A stretch of DNA of 39,704 nucleotides from a virus, in IMG/VR virus record IMGVR_UViG_3300045141_000229, positions 1 through 39,704 of that record; one strand, 5' to 3'. Of this stretch, positions 21,204-29,545 are shown one piece after another. The notes beneath the pieces were generated by a model. That model made no database searches, was not told the origin of the DNA, and worked only from the letters and a program-made list of their open reading frames with translations. Position 1 is the first letter of the stretch, and the number at the start of each line of letters is the position of its first letter. A program made the position numbers and the translations under genes.

Positions 21204-22699
21204 ACGCTGCGGCGGCCCAACGCGCAAAAGTGCTGGTCTCGACCGTTTCGATCGATCCCCATAAGGCCCATGCCCGCCCGCAGCGCCAGATCGAGCTGGG
21301 CTTCATCCCGCAGGCCGGGCCGCAGACCGCCTTCATCGACTGCCCCTGCGACATCGTCATCTTCGGCGGCGCGCGCGGCGGCGGCAAGACGCACGGCTCG
21401 CTCGGCGAGTGGTGGATACATTCCGAGGACTACGGCTCAGCCGCCAACGGCCTGATGGTCCGCAAGACCCGCGAAGATTTGCGCGACACCATCCGCGCCG
21501 GGCAGGAGATGTTTGGCGCAGCCGCGACGTGGCGCGAGAAGGGCTCCTTCTTCCAGATGGCCAACGGTGGCAAGCTCACCTGCGCCTACCTCGAAAACGA
21601 TCAGGACGCCGCCAACTACCAAGGCTGGTCGCTGACCCGCGTCTACGTCGAGGAGCTGACCCAGTACGCCTCGTCGAGCGCCATCTTCAAGCTGTTCGCC
21701 TGCCTGCGCTCGCCGGTCGGCGTGCCCTGCCAGTTCCGCGCCACCTGCAACCCCGGCGGCCCCGGCCACCACTGGGTCAAGCAGTGGGCCATCGACATCG
21801 GCCCCTACCAGATTTTCGTCGACCCTGAGACGCATATGAGCCGCGTCTTCATCCCGTCGCGGCTGGCCGACAACCCACTGCTGATGAAAAACGACCCCGG
21901 CTACATCAACAAGCTGCGCGCCTCTGGCTCGCCGCAGCTGGTCAGGGCGTGGCTGGAGGGCGACTGGAACGTCATCGAGGGCGCTTTCTTCTCCGAGTTT
22001 TCGACCCACCGCCACATCATCCCGGCCTTCAAGGTGCCCGAACACTGGGTCCGCTTCCGCTCGATGGACTGGGGATCGGCGCACCCGTTCTCGGTCGGCT
22101 GGTGGGCGGTCTGTCAGGACGAGTTTGTCCACGACGAGCGGGTGATCCCGCGCGGTGCCATCATCCGCTACCGCGAATGGTACGGGGCCAAGACCGGCCA
22201 GCCCAACATCGGCCTGAAAATCCCCGCCGAGGCCGTGGCCGCCGGCATTGTTTCCCGTGAAACCGAGACCGGCACCAAGGAGCGCATCGCCTACGGCGTG
22301 CTGGACCCGGCGGCCTTCGCCGTGATCTCAGGGCCGTCCATCGGCGAGACGCTGATGCGCAACGGCGCGGTCTTCCGCCGCGCCGACAACAGCCGCACCA
22401 CCCGCGACAAGCGCATGGGCGGCTGGGACCAGATGCGGGCGCGCCTGAAGGGCAACGCCGATGGTCATCCGATGATATTTTTCTTCGACACATGCCGTGA
22501 TCTCATCCGCACCCTGCCGATGATGCAGCACGACGAAAACCGGCCCGAAGACCTCGACACCGATGGCGAGGATCACGCCGTCGACGAGACCCGCTACGCC
22601 TGCCTGTCGCGGCCCTATCTGGCCTCGACGGTCACTGTTGCTTCGAAGAACCCGTTCCTCGTCGCCAACGCCTTCAAGCTCAACGATCTGAGGGACTGA
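21200..22699 (+). CDS. terL: Terminase large subunit
   Basis: The 499-residue packaging motor has an N-terminal ATPase with Walker A GGARGGGKT (K63) and Walker B VYVEE (about 148-152), and a C-terminal RNase H-like nuclease with MDWGS (D290), VLDPAAF (D369) and DHAVDETRYA (D458/D462). It cuts concatemers and pumps DNA through the portal. The length is normal for the family. The ATG overlaps the terS stop, and the next gene starts two bases after its stop. Confidence 0.95.
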   Translation: MNAAAAQRAKVLVSTVSIDPHKAHARPQRQIELGFIPQAGPQTAFIDCPCDIVIFGGARGGGKTHGSLGEWWIHSEDYGSAANGLMVRKTREDLRDTIRAGQEMFGAAATWREKGSFFQMANGGKLTCAYLENDQDAANYQGWSLTRVYVEELTQYASSSAIFKLFACLRSPVGVPCQFRATCNPGGPGHHWVKQWAIDIGPYQIFVDPETHMSRVFIPSRLADNPLLMKNDPGYINKLRASGSPQLVRAWLEGDWNVIEGAFFSEFSTHRHIIPAFKVPEHWVRFRSMDWGSAHPFSVGWWAVCQDEFVHDERVIPRGAIIRYREWYGAKTGQPNIGLKIPAEAVAAGIVSRETETGTKERIAYGVLDPAAFAVISGPSIGETLMRNGAVFRRADNSRTTRDKRMGGWDQMRARLKGNADGHPMIFFFDTCRDLIRTLPMMQHDENRPEDLDTDGEDHAVDETRYACLSRPYLASTVTVASKNPFLVANAFKLNDLRD

Positions 22700-22701
22700 C
22701 C

Positions 22702-25080
22702 ATGGTGGCTCAAGACCCAGCCCTCAAGCCAGAGCCGGTCAACTCAGGACCGCCCGGCAGGCCTGACCAGCAGGACGTGGCCGCGACCTCGCCCGCCGAC
22801 ACCTATTCGGCCAACGACGACATCGACGTCAAATACTGGCTCGACTGCCTCGACGACGCCGAGCGCGCCGAGCAGGACTGGCGCAGGCGTGGCCGCGAGA
22901 TCATCGGCATCTACCGCAACGAGAACCGCAACGGAAAATCCGGCAAATGGCAGGCCGGCAACATCACCTTCAACATCCTCTACGCCAACACCGAGGTCAT
23001 GCTGCCGGCGGTCTACCAGAAGCCGCCAGAGCCTGTCGTGCGCAGCCGTTTCACGAAAGTGGCACCGCCGCCACCGCCGCCGATGCCGCCCCCCGGTCTG
23101 GGACTTCCGGGTCAGCCGCCCCCCGGTGTCGGGATGCCACCCCCGCCGCCCGGCGCGCCCTTGCCGCCGCCGGGCGGCCCCGTTCCCGAAATGCCTCCCG
23201 GCCCCGGCCCGATGAACGGCCCGCCGCCGATGGGGCCGCCACCGGGACCACCACTCGGCGCTCCCATCGTCATGCCACCGATGGCCCCGCCGGGCGCGCC
23301 GGCCATGCCTTCTCCTCCCATGGGCATGGTCGGGCCGCCACCGCCACCGATGCCACCGCCGCCCCCGCCGGGGCCGGTGCAGTCGGACATCGACACCGCC
23401 GCCTCCGTCATGGAGAAGGCGCTGGAGATCGTGCTGGACGACGAGCATTCCGACGAAGCCGTGAAAATGGCGATCAAGGACGTGCTGCTGCCCGGCAGGG
23501 GCATCGTGCGCGTGCGCTGGAAGCCGCAGATGAAGCAGATGCCGGTGATGGCCGGCGACGGCACCACGCCGCTGCCAGCGCCGCCCCAGATGGGCGACAA
23601 CGGCGGCCCGCCCATGGAGGACGTCAAGGTCTGGGAAGAGGTCGACGACGAGTATGTCTACTGGGAGGATTTCCTCTGCGACCCGGTGCGCTCGACCAGC
23701 GACATGAGCTGGATCGCCTTCCGCCACCTGTTCGCCGCCAAGGAGCTGGACACCGAGTTTGCCGGCTCGCCGCAGTACGAGAAGCTGAAGGCCGCGAACC
23801 AGCTCGACCAGCTGGTCAAGTGGACCGACGAAAGCGCGGCCATGAGCCCGGTCGGCGGCGGCGCGGCGATGAAGACCGCGCAGAAGCTCGGCCAGAAGAT
23901 CAAGAAGGCGATGCTGTGGGAGATTTGGGACCGCAACTCGCGCCAGATCATCTGGTTCTGCCGCGACGCGTCGGGCCTCGCCTTCCGCGTCGACCCCGAC
24001 AGCCTGCAGCTCGACGGCTTCTACCCGATCCCGGTGCCGATGCTGGCGGTGACCACCACCGACAGCCGCATCCCGCGCCCGTTCTACGACCTGTACGCCA
24101 AGCTCGCCGCCGACCTCGACGAGACCTCGGCGCGCATCTCGAACCTCACCAAGCAGATCAAGGTGCGCGGGGCCTTCAACGCCGCCTCGAACGAGATCAG
24201 GGACATCCTCACCGCCGACGACCAGAAGATGATCCCCGTCGAGGGGGTGGACATGATCACGGGCGGCCTCTCGGCGCACATCTGGATGATGCCGATCACC
24301 GACTTCATGAACGCGCTGGACAAGCTGTTCCTCGCCCGCGAGCAGTGCAAGCAGGCGATCTACGAGGTGATGGGCATTTCCGACATCATGCGCGGCGCGA
24401 CCAAGGCCTCCGAGACCGCGACCGCGCAGCGCATGAAGGGCTCCATGGGCGCGTCGCGGCTGCAGGACGCCAAGCAGCAGGCCGGCAATTTCGTGCGCGA
24501 CCTGCTGCGCCTCAAGGGCGAGATCATCGCCAAGAATTTTTCCCCGGAAACGCTGGAGGCGATGACCGGTGAGACAATGACGCCAGAGGTGCTGGCGATC
24601 CTGCGCTCGGACTTCATGCGCACCTGCACCATCGACATCGAGGCCGACAGCACGGTCATCGTCGACGAGCAGCAGGAACAGCAGTCGATGGCCATGGTCA
24701 TGCAGTCGGTGCAAATGGTCATGCAGGGCGCGCAGTCGATGCTGATGACCGGCATCCTGCCGCCGCCGAAGGTGATCCAGCTGTCGCTGGAGCTGCTGAA
24801 GATGGCGCTCCACCCGGTGCGCTACTCCAGAGGCGTCGTCGAGCTGATCAACACCTTTCAGGACCAGCTTGCGGTGATGGCGTCGATGCCACCGCCGCCC
24901 ATGCCACCGCCGGGAGCCCCGCCGGGGCCACCCGGCGCGCCACCGGGAGGCCCACCCGGAGGGCCGCCGCATCTGGGGGCTCCTCCGCATCCACCGGGAC
25001 CACCGAACGGCGCTGGCGGGCCTCCCCGCCCGCCGGGACCACCTATGCCGCCACCCGGCGGCCACCCACCCATGATGTAA
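22702..25080 (+). CDS. Portal protein with polyproline insert and tail
   Basis: The 792-residue protein forms the DNA channel at the capsid vertex. Portal-type segments are WQAGNITFNILYANTEVMLP, AVKMAIKDVLLPGRGIVRVR, DDEYVYWEDFLCDPVRS, and a long helical part with KQAIYEVMGISDIMRGATKA and QRMKGSMGASRLQDAKQQAG. The arrangement resembles portals of P22-like podoviruses. Unusual are a Pro/Gly/Met insert at residues about 120-227 (for example PPPPPPMPPPGLGLPGQPPP) and a similar C-terminal tail at 730-792. The frame is intact and the flanking domains fit, so these are real extensions. Total length is above the usual portal. Confidence 0.85.
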   Translation: MVAQDPALKPEPVNSGPPGRPDQQDVAATSPADTYSANDDIDVKYWLDCLDDAERAEQDWRRRGREIIGIYRNENRNGKSGKWQAGNITFNILYANTEVMLPAVYQKPPEPVVRSRFTKVAPPPPPPMPPPGLGLPGQPPPGVGMPPPPPGAPLPPPGGPVPEMPPGPGPMNGPPPMGPPPGPPLGAPIVMPPMAPPGAPAMPSPPMGMVGPPPPPMPPPPPPGPVQSDIDTAASVMEKALEIVLDDEHSDEAVKMAIKDVLLPGRGIVRVRWKPQMKQMPVMAGDGTTPLPAPPQMGDNGGPPMEDVKVWEEVDDEYVYWEDFLCDPVRSTSDMSWIAFRHLFAAKELDTEFAGSPQYEKLKAANQLDQLVKWTDESAAMSPVGGGAAMKTAQKLGQKIKKAMLWEIWDRNSRQIIWFCRDASGLAFRVDPDSLQLDGFYPIPVPMLAVTTTDSRIPRPFYDLYAKLAADLDETSARISNLTKQIKVRGAFNAASNEIRDILTADDQKMIPVEGVDMITGGLSAHIWMMPITDFMNALDKLFLAREQCKQAIYEVMGISDIMRGATKASETATAQRMKGSMGASRLQDAKQQAGNFVRDLLRLKGEIIAKNFSPETLEAMTGETMTPEVLAILRSDFMRTCTIDIEADSTVIVDEQQEQQSMAMVMQSVQMVMQGAQSMLMTGILPPPKVIQLSLELLKMALHPVRYSRGVVELINTFQDQLAVMASMPPPPMPPPGAPPGPPGAPPGGPPGGPPHLGAPPHPPGPPNGAGGPPRPPGPPMPPPGGHPPMM

Positions 25081-25096
25081 CCCGAAGGAGACCGAC

Positions 25097-25441
25097 GTGA
25101 CCCTCACCCCGCAGCCCTACAACCCGAACCTCGCCGCCGAGCAGCGCGCTCAGGCCACCATCGCCGCCGAGCAGGCACCCGGCTACACCGACACCTACAG
25201 CGACCCGATCATCGCCGCCCGCGATCCTGTCGGTGCCCGCGTCGACCCGGTGCCGGCTGTCATTCTCGACATCCCGGCCAACGAGCCTTACCCGACCGGC
25301 AACCCGTATCAGCCGAGCTGGGCCGAGATTAACGGCGTGCATACGCTGACCGGTGATCAGGCTCCCATCGAGCCGGTGGCCGCCAGCGGCGTGCCGCGCG
25401 GTGAGATCAACACCAGCGGCCTTGCGCCGGTAGGAGGCTGA
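25097..25441 (+). CDS. Small head-region hypothetical protein
   Basis: The 114-residue product starts at a GTG after GGAG. The sequence NPNLAAEQRAQATIAAEQAP then DTYSDPIIAARDPVGARVDP is Pro/Ala-rich with few predicted helices. It lies between portal and an Ig-like protein in the late operon, so it may be a minor head component. No family recognised. Confidence 0.55.
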   Translation: MTLTPQPYNPNLAAEQRAQATIAAEQAPGYTDTYSDPIIAARDPVGARVDPVPAVILDIPANEPYPTGNPYQPSWAEINGVHTLTGDQAPIEPVAASGVPRGEINTSGLAPVGG

Positions 25442-25442
25442 G

Positions 25443-26018
25443 ATGGCTCTGGCTGACCTCAACCGCTCGAACGACACGCCGATCTCGACGCTGAAGTTGG
25501 CCGAGGTGCCGGTGAAGAACTGGCACAGGTTCCCGGCTCGCGTAGGCCCCGGCATCCCGCCGGTCTATGTGCCGACGATCACCTACTTCGGTGGTGCCTT
25601 TGGTGACGAGATCGACACCGCGACCGCCAACTCCACCGACGACTACGCGCCAAAAACGCAGGCGGCCAAGGCCGCGCTGATGGTTCCGGCGGGCGCTCTG
25701 GCGGTCGACGTCACCCGCTCACGCGGCTGGATCGAGCCGGGACAGGCCTACGGTGCCATCCCGGCAGACCCGACGCTGACCGGCATCGCGCCGGCCACCG
25801 CCGTCCATGGCACCGCTGCCGTTCAGGTGACGCTGACCGGCACCGGCTTCACGCGCTTCAGCAAGGTCAGGGTCGACGGCGTCTCGGTGCCGTTCACCTA
25901 CGTCTCGCCGACCTCGCTCATCGCCACCGTCACGCCGAAGGCAACCGCCGGCACCCAGCTGGTCACCGCCGTCGACCACTCGGTGAACACCGCCAGCCAA
26001 AACTTCGTGGTCACCTGA
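25443..26018 (+). CDS. IPT/TIG (Ig-like) domain protein, capsid decoration candidate
   Basis: The 191-residue protein has an N-terminal region of about 100 residues and then one IPT/TIG Ig-like domain: LTGIAPATAVHGTAAVQVTL, GTGFTRFSKVRVDGVSVPF, then LIATVTPKATAGTQLVTAVD. TIG domains of this form are known in capsid decoration and tail proteins. Position between portal and scaffold favours a head-surface role, where it could bind host surface sugars. The exact location on the virion is inferred. Confidence 0.75.
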   Translation: MALADLNRSNDTPISTLKLAEVPVKNWHRFPARVGPGIPPVYVPTITYFGGAFGDEIDTATANSTDDYAPKTQAAKAALMVPAGALAVDVTRSRGWIEPGQAYGAIPADPTLTGIAPATAVHGTAAVQVTLTGTGFTRFSKVRVDGVSVPFTYVSPTSLIATVTPKATAGTQLVTAVDHSVNTASQNFVVT

Positions 26019-26075
26019 CGCGCCTACTGGGGCTGCGCCTGAACGCCCCTCAACCAGACCGGAGCGCACACCAAA

Positions 26076-26453
26076 ATGATCGACCCACAGCTGTCGCTAC
26101 GGCTCGATGAAATCAACCGGAAGCTCGATCATCACCATGAGCTTCTCCACAACCTGATCGAGCGGCAGGCCGACGAAAAGTCCCTGATCCTCGATCTCCA
26201 AGAAAGGACGATAGCAATGTCTGTAATCACTGACCGCCTCGCCGCCTCCGTCGCCGCAGAAACCACCGTCGAGCAATCGGCTGTCGTCCTGCTCGGTCAG
26301 CTCTCGCAGCTGATCCGCGACAACGCCACCGACCCGGTCGCTCTGGCCAAGATTGCCGACGACATCGACGGCAACGCCAAGACCCTTGCCGACGCCGTCA
26401 CCGCCAACACCCCGACGCCCCCGGTGACGCCGCCCGCGAACCCGCCGGCCTGA
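26076..26453 (+). CDS. Small helical protein, possible second start at 26218
   Basis: The full frame gives 125 residues from an ATG after GGAG (spacing about 11). The first 47 residues are a polar coiled coil (LDEINRKLDHHHELLHNLIE). The rest, from MSVITDRLAASVAAETTVEQ at 26218, has its own AAGGA and looks like a complete small phage protein ending in a Pro-rich tail (TPPVTPPANPPA). Two products from one frame are possible. Similar short proteins with VEQSAVVLLGQLSQLI occur in rhizobial phages, as I recall. Confidence 0.6.
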   Translation: MIDPQLSLRLDEINRKLDHHHELLHNLIERQADEKSLILDLQERTIAMSVITDRLAASVAAETTVEQSAVVLLGQLSQLIRDNATDPVALAKIADDIDGNAKTLADAVTANTPTPPVTPPANPPA

Positions 26454-26455
26454 TC

Positions 26456-26701
26456 ATGGGACCGCGCGACCCGGTCAACACCGCGACCGGCGAGCCGCTC
26501 AGCGAGCGGCAGCAGCATCACCTCGCCGCCATCACGGCGGCGGGGGAGACCCTGCTTGACGCGATGCATGCCGCCGAGGGCTCGAACCCTCCCGGCCAGC
26601 ATCAGGAACACACCTTCCAGAGCCGGCGGATGAACATCGCCGCCACGCATCTGGAGACGTCGCTGATGTACGCCAGAAAGGCTGCACTGGAGAGCCGATG
26701 A
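26456..26701 (+). CDS. Acb2/Tad1-hairpin-like small protein (candidate)
   Basis: The 81-residue protein has two helices separated by a polar loop: SERQQHHLAAITAAGETLLD and, at the end, RRMNIAATHLETSLMYARKA. The closing pattern (S/N)-x-A-x-T-x-LE-x-x-x-M-x-A-x-KA is close to that of Acb2-type phage proteins, which sequester cyclic-oligonucleotide signals of CBASS and Thoeris defence, and to T4 Vs.4. The family is often encoded among head genes. The match is from memory of the motif, so it is a candidate. The stop overlaps the next gene by four bases. Confidence 0.5.
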   Translation: MGPRDPVNTATGEPLSERQQHHLAAITAAGETLLDAMHAAEGSNPPGQHQEHTFQSRRMNIAATHLETSLMYARKAALESR

Positions 26702-27009
26702 AACACGACCTGAAGGCTGACATGAAGCGCGAGGGCGAGACCCTCAAGGCCGAGACGAAGGAGCCGCCAGCCGGCGACCCGCAGGACCGCAAGATGCCGA
26801 AGCAGTTCGCGCTGCCGAAGACGGCGAAAAAGGCGATCCCCTTCATGGATGTGCCCGGCTCCGATCCGAGCGCGGTGATGAAGGGCGACAACGCCCAGTT
26901 CGTCAAAGGCTCGACCGCGCCCGGCACCCCGGTGCAGAAGCCGCAGAAGGTGGGCGCACGCGGCTACATCGGCGGCGGCCAGTTCAACCTGCCGAAGTCG
27001 AAGAAATGA
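26698..27009 (+). CDS. Charged head-region hypothetical protein
   Basis: The 103-residue protein is Lys/Pro-rich: KHDLKADMKREGETLKAETK, KMPKQFALPKTAKKAIPFMD and RGYIGGGQFNLPKSKK. It is probably mostly disordered. It is coupled to both neighbours by four-base overlaps. A minor head or assembly role is possible. No family recognised. Confidence 0.55.
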   Translation: MKHDLKADMKREGETLKAETKEPPAGDPQDRKMPKQFALPKTAKKAIPFMDVPGSDPSAVMKGDNAQFVKGSTAPGTPVQKPQKVGARGYIGGGQFNLPKSKK

Positions 27010-27323
27010 CGGTTTTTGTGTTTCGGGATGGCCTCGTAGTCCCGAAAGGGTCGGGCCGCGCTGAAGACGTCCCTCCAGCGCGGTCTGACTTCCCGTCTCC
27101 GATGCTGAGCCGCATCGAGCCGTTCGAAAGTCCGGTGACCGGGGCAGAAATCACGTCGTGGCGCGACCGCGAGCGCGACATGAAGGCCGCCGACGCGGTC
27201 GATCCGAGAGACTTGCCACCCGTCTTCAAGCGAGGCCGGGCGGCGCAAAAAAAGGAAGTCGAAGATGCCAGAAAACGATCAGGCGATGCCTCCGTCAAAT
27301 GGGGCACCCTCTCCAGCCCCTGA
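27006..27323 (+). CDS. Hypothetical protein before scaffold
   Basis: The 105-residue product starts MTVFVFRDGLVVPKGSGRAE and includes FESPVTGAEITSWRDRERDM and AADAVDPRDLPPVF, a pattern I recall from small ORFs before scaffold genes in podoviruses. Its last 59 bases overlap the scaffold gene in another frame. The overlap contains seven A in a row at 27247-27253, which also form part of the scaffold ribosome site. Confidence 0.6.
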   Translation: MTVFVFRDGLVVPKGSGRAEDVPPARSDFPSPMLSRIEPFESPVTGAEITSWRDRERDMKAADAVDPRDLPPVFKRGRAAQKKEVEDARKRSGDASVKWGTLSSP

Positions 27324-28464
27324 GACTACGCTACCCGCTCCCCGCCCGTCGATCCGAGAGGTCGCAGAGGCCTCATGGGACGAGGTGCAGGACGCTGCCG
27401 CAGCCACCGATGGTGAGCCCTCAGCCGACGATGTTGCTGGACAGGAGGCCCGCGCGAGAGATAGGTTGGGCCGCTTCGCACCAGCAGATCAGGCAGCGAA
27501 GCCGGGCGAGCAGTCGCAAGACCCAGCCCCGATCACCGATCCTAAAGCGCCCGGTACGGCGACGCCGGTTGATCCAGCCCACGGGAGCAATCAACCACCG
27601 CAGCACTGGTCTGAGCAGGACCGCAAAACCTTCGCGACGCTTCCACCAGCAGGGCAGGAATTTCTGCTGCGGCGGCACACCGAAATGGAGCGGGACTACC
27701 AAGGCAAGGCGCAGGCCTCAGCGACAGCAGTCCAGTTTACCCAGTCGCTCGCGCCGATCTTCCAAGACCCGGTCATTGCCGGGTCGCTGCAGCAGGCGGG
27801 TGTCTCGGCCTACGATGCCATCGGGCAGTGGGCAGGGTTTCACCGCCGGGCCATGGATCAGAACCCTCAGGTTCGCATGGCGCTGTGGCAGGAGCTTGGT
27901 CAGCGGATGGGTCTGGACCCAGCGGCAACAGGCCAAATGAGCCAGCCGGGCAGAGGGGCCTTGTCGGAAGAAGACCTCAAAGACCCGGCTATCAAGTATT
28001 TCGCCGACCACATCGGTAAAACCTTAAGCGACGTGCAGACCCTGAGAGGGGAATTGCACCAGATGCGTCAGCAGGAAGCTCAAAAGGCCAATGCTGAAGT
28101 GTTGAAGGTCACAAGATGGTCAATCGACAGCTTCGCGGACGAGAAGGATGCTTCGGGCAAGCCGAAACATCCGCATTTCGACGCGGTGTTGCCGCATATG
28201 ATCGAGCTGTACCGGGCGAACCCGGAGCGCGACTTGCAACAGGCCTACGACATGGCCATCTGGGCGGTCCCCGAAATCCGCGCGAGCCTGATTGCCGCTG
28301 AACGCGCAGGCGTCCAGCAGCAGCAGTCCAACGAGCGGGCGCGGCAAGCGGTGCGGTCAAACGTGCGGGGTGTCACCTCGCCAGTTTCCAAGCCCGCCGG
28401 CAGCGGCAAGGCCACAGGGATCAGGGCGGCGCTTGAGGCAGCAGCTGAAGAGGTCGGCCTCTGA
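27265..28464 (+). CDS. Scaffolding protein
   Basis: The 399-residue protein has the features of podoviral scaffolds: a disordered Pro/Ala/Asp-rich first third, the motif RDRLGRFAPADQ, PPQHWSEQDRKTFATLPPAG followed by QEFLLRRHTEMERDYQGKAQ, and then helical parts up to a basic C-terminus (SNVRGVTSPVSKPAGSGKAT) that would contact the capsid protein. It sits directly before the major capsid gene, the normal order. It would be removed from the procapsid during maturation. The ATG lies behind AAGGAAG. Confidence 0.85.
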   Translation: MPENDQAMPPSNGAPSPAPETTLPAPRPSIREVAEASWDEVQDAAAATDGEPSADDVAGQEARARDRLGRFAPADQAAKPGEQSQDPAPITDPKAPGTATPVDPAHGSNQPPQHWSEQDRKTFATLPPAGQEFLLRRHTEMERDYQGKAQASATAVQFTQSLAPIFQDPVIAGSLQQAGVSAYDAIGQWAGFHRRAMDQNPQVRMALWQELGQRMGLDPAATGQMSQPGRGALSEEDLKDPAIKYFADHIGKTLSDVQTLRGELHQMRQQEAQKANAEVLKVTRWSIDSFADEKDASGKPKHPHFDAVLPHMIELYRANPERDLQQAYDMAIWAVPEIRASLIAAERAGVQQQQSNERARQAVRSNVRGVTSPVSKPAGSGKATGIRAALEAAAEEVGL

Positions 28465-28477
28465 GGAGCGCCGTGGA

Positions 28478-28502
28478 ACGGGCTCCTCTGACAGGAGCCC
28501 GT
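28478..28502 (+). promoter_or_regulatory. Hairpin enclosing the ribosome site of the capsid gene
   Basis: ACGGGCTCCT (28478-28487) pairs perfectly with AGGAGCCCGT (28493-28502) around a five-base loop. The AGGAG at 28493-28497 is the ribosome site for the capsid ATG at 28504, so the site is locked in a ten-pair GC-rich stem in the mRNA. There is no T-run, so it is not a terminator. It may gate capsid translation or mark an RNA processing site. Confidence 0.75.
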
Positions 28503-28503
28503 C

Positions 28504-29457
28504 ATGGCCGAACCGACCACCAATAACCTCGTCACCACCACCATCAACAACTACCACAAGGAGTTTGCCGACAACGTCAGCAACTCCAACGCCATCACCG
28601 CGCTGCTCAAGGCCGGTGACCGCGTGCGCACCATTGACGGCGGCAAGGCGATCTCTTGCCCCCTGAGCTACGCAGAAGAAACCTTCGCTTGGTACAGCGG
28701 CGTCGACCTGCTCTCGCGTGCCCTCAAGGAGACCTTGTCCGAGGCCGACTACTCGCCGGCCAACGCGGTCGCCTCGATCACGCTCTCCGGTCCCGATCTG
28801 GCCAAGAACAAGGGCAAGGAGCGCATCCTCAACTTGCTGGAAGGCAAGATGGAGAACGCCCAGTCGACGATGAACAACAACATCACCAAGGCGGTCTACG
28901 GCGACGGCACGGTGGCGAAGTCGTTCGCCGGTCTCAAGGCCTTCGTCACCGATGACGGCCTCGGCACCGTGGGCGGCATCAGCGCCACCACATGGGCGTT
29001 CTGGATGAACCAGTTCCAGTCCATCGCCCGCGCCACCGGCCTGCAGTACCCGGCCCTCAAGGCCGGCATGAATGCGCTCTGGATGAAGCTGATCCGGGGC
29101 ACCGAGCATCCCGACCTCGTCGTCGCCGACGCCGAAGTCTACTCGACCTACGAGAGCGGCCTGCAGGAGAACCAGCGCTACGCCGACGCACGGCTTGGCG
29201 CACTGGGCTTCGAAACCCTGAAATACAAGCAGGCGGCTCTGGTGTTCGACGGCGCGGCCACCGGCCTCGTCGGCGGCTACATGCTCAACACCAAGTTCAT
29301 GAAGTTCGAAATCTACGAGGGCCGGAATTTCGAGATGCTCGATCTTCCCGACCAGTCGCCAGACATGGACGCGATCACCCGCCACCTCGCCTTCATGGGC
29401 GCGCTGACCCTGTCCAACCGCTCCAAGCAGGGCCGCATCCTGCTGACCGGCGTCTGA
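28504..29457 (+). CDS. Major capsid protein
   Basis: The 317-residue protein forms the head shell. It begins AEPTTNNLVTTTINNYHKEF and includes DRVRTIDGGKAISCPLSYAE, WYSGVDLLSRALKETLSEAD, LLEGKMENAQSTMNNNITKA and the closing YMLNTKFMKFEIYEGRNFEM with LTLSNRSKQGRILLTG. The layout, with an E-loop region, a spine helix and a beta-rich end, fits an HK97-fold capsid as in many podoviruses. It has no protease-dependent delta domain. It lies directly after scaffold and is flanked by strong hairpins, which suggests separate control of its expression. Confidence 0.9.
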   Translation: MAEPTTNNLVTTTINNYHKEFADNVSNSNAITALLKAGDRVRTIDGGKAISCPLSYAEETFAWYSGVDLLSRALKETLSEADYSPANAVASITLSGPDLAKNKGKERILNLLEGKMENAQSTMNNNITKAVYGDGTVAKSFAGLKAFVTDDGLGTVGGISATTWAFWMNQFQSIARATGLQYPALKAGMNALWMKLIRGTEHPDLVVADAEVYSTYESGLQENQRYADARLGALGFETLKYKQAALVFDGAATGLVGGYMLNTKFMKFEIYEGRNFEMLDLPDQSPDMDAITRHLAFMGALTLSNRSKQGRILLTGV

Positions 29458-29460
29458 GAG

Positions 29461-29526
29461 TTTGCCGACCACCCTCGGCAAATAACGGGGTGGCTGCAGG
29501 TTTCTTCCTTGATCCTGCAGCCACCC
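29461..29526 (+). terminator. Two hairpins after the capsid gene
   Basis: TTTGCCGA/TCGGCAAA (29461-29468 with 29475-29482) is followed by GGGTGGCTGCAGG/CCTGCAGCCACCC (29488-29500 with 29514-29526, 13 perfect pairs). No long T-run follows, so partial termination or protection of the capsid mRNA 3' end is likely. Downstream tail genes may thus be expressed at a lower level than the capsid. Confidence 0.65.
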
Positions 29527-29545
29527 TCCAAAAAGGGAGAACCAC

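Noticed and set aside
22744-25107. Leftward 787-codon frame under the portal gene
   Set aside because: It mirrors the portal gene codon for codon; His/Arg-rich composition without domains.
27247-27253. Seven A in a row giving A-AAA-AAG, a classic -1 slippery site, in the overlap before scaffold
   Set aside because: A -1 shift leads into a frame without a credible product; only a +1 or -2 shift would reach scaffold, and scaffold has its own good ribosome site made of the same bases.
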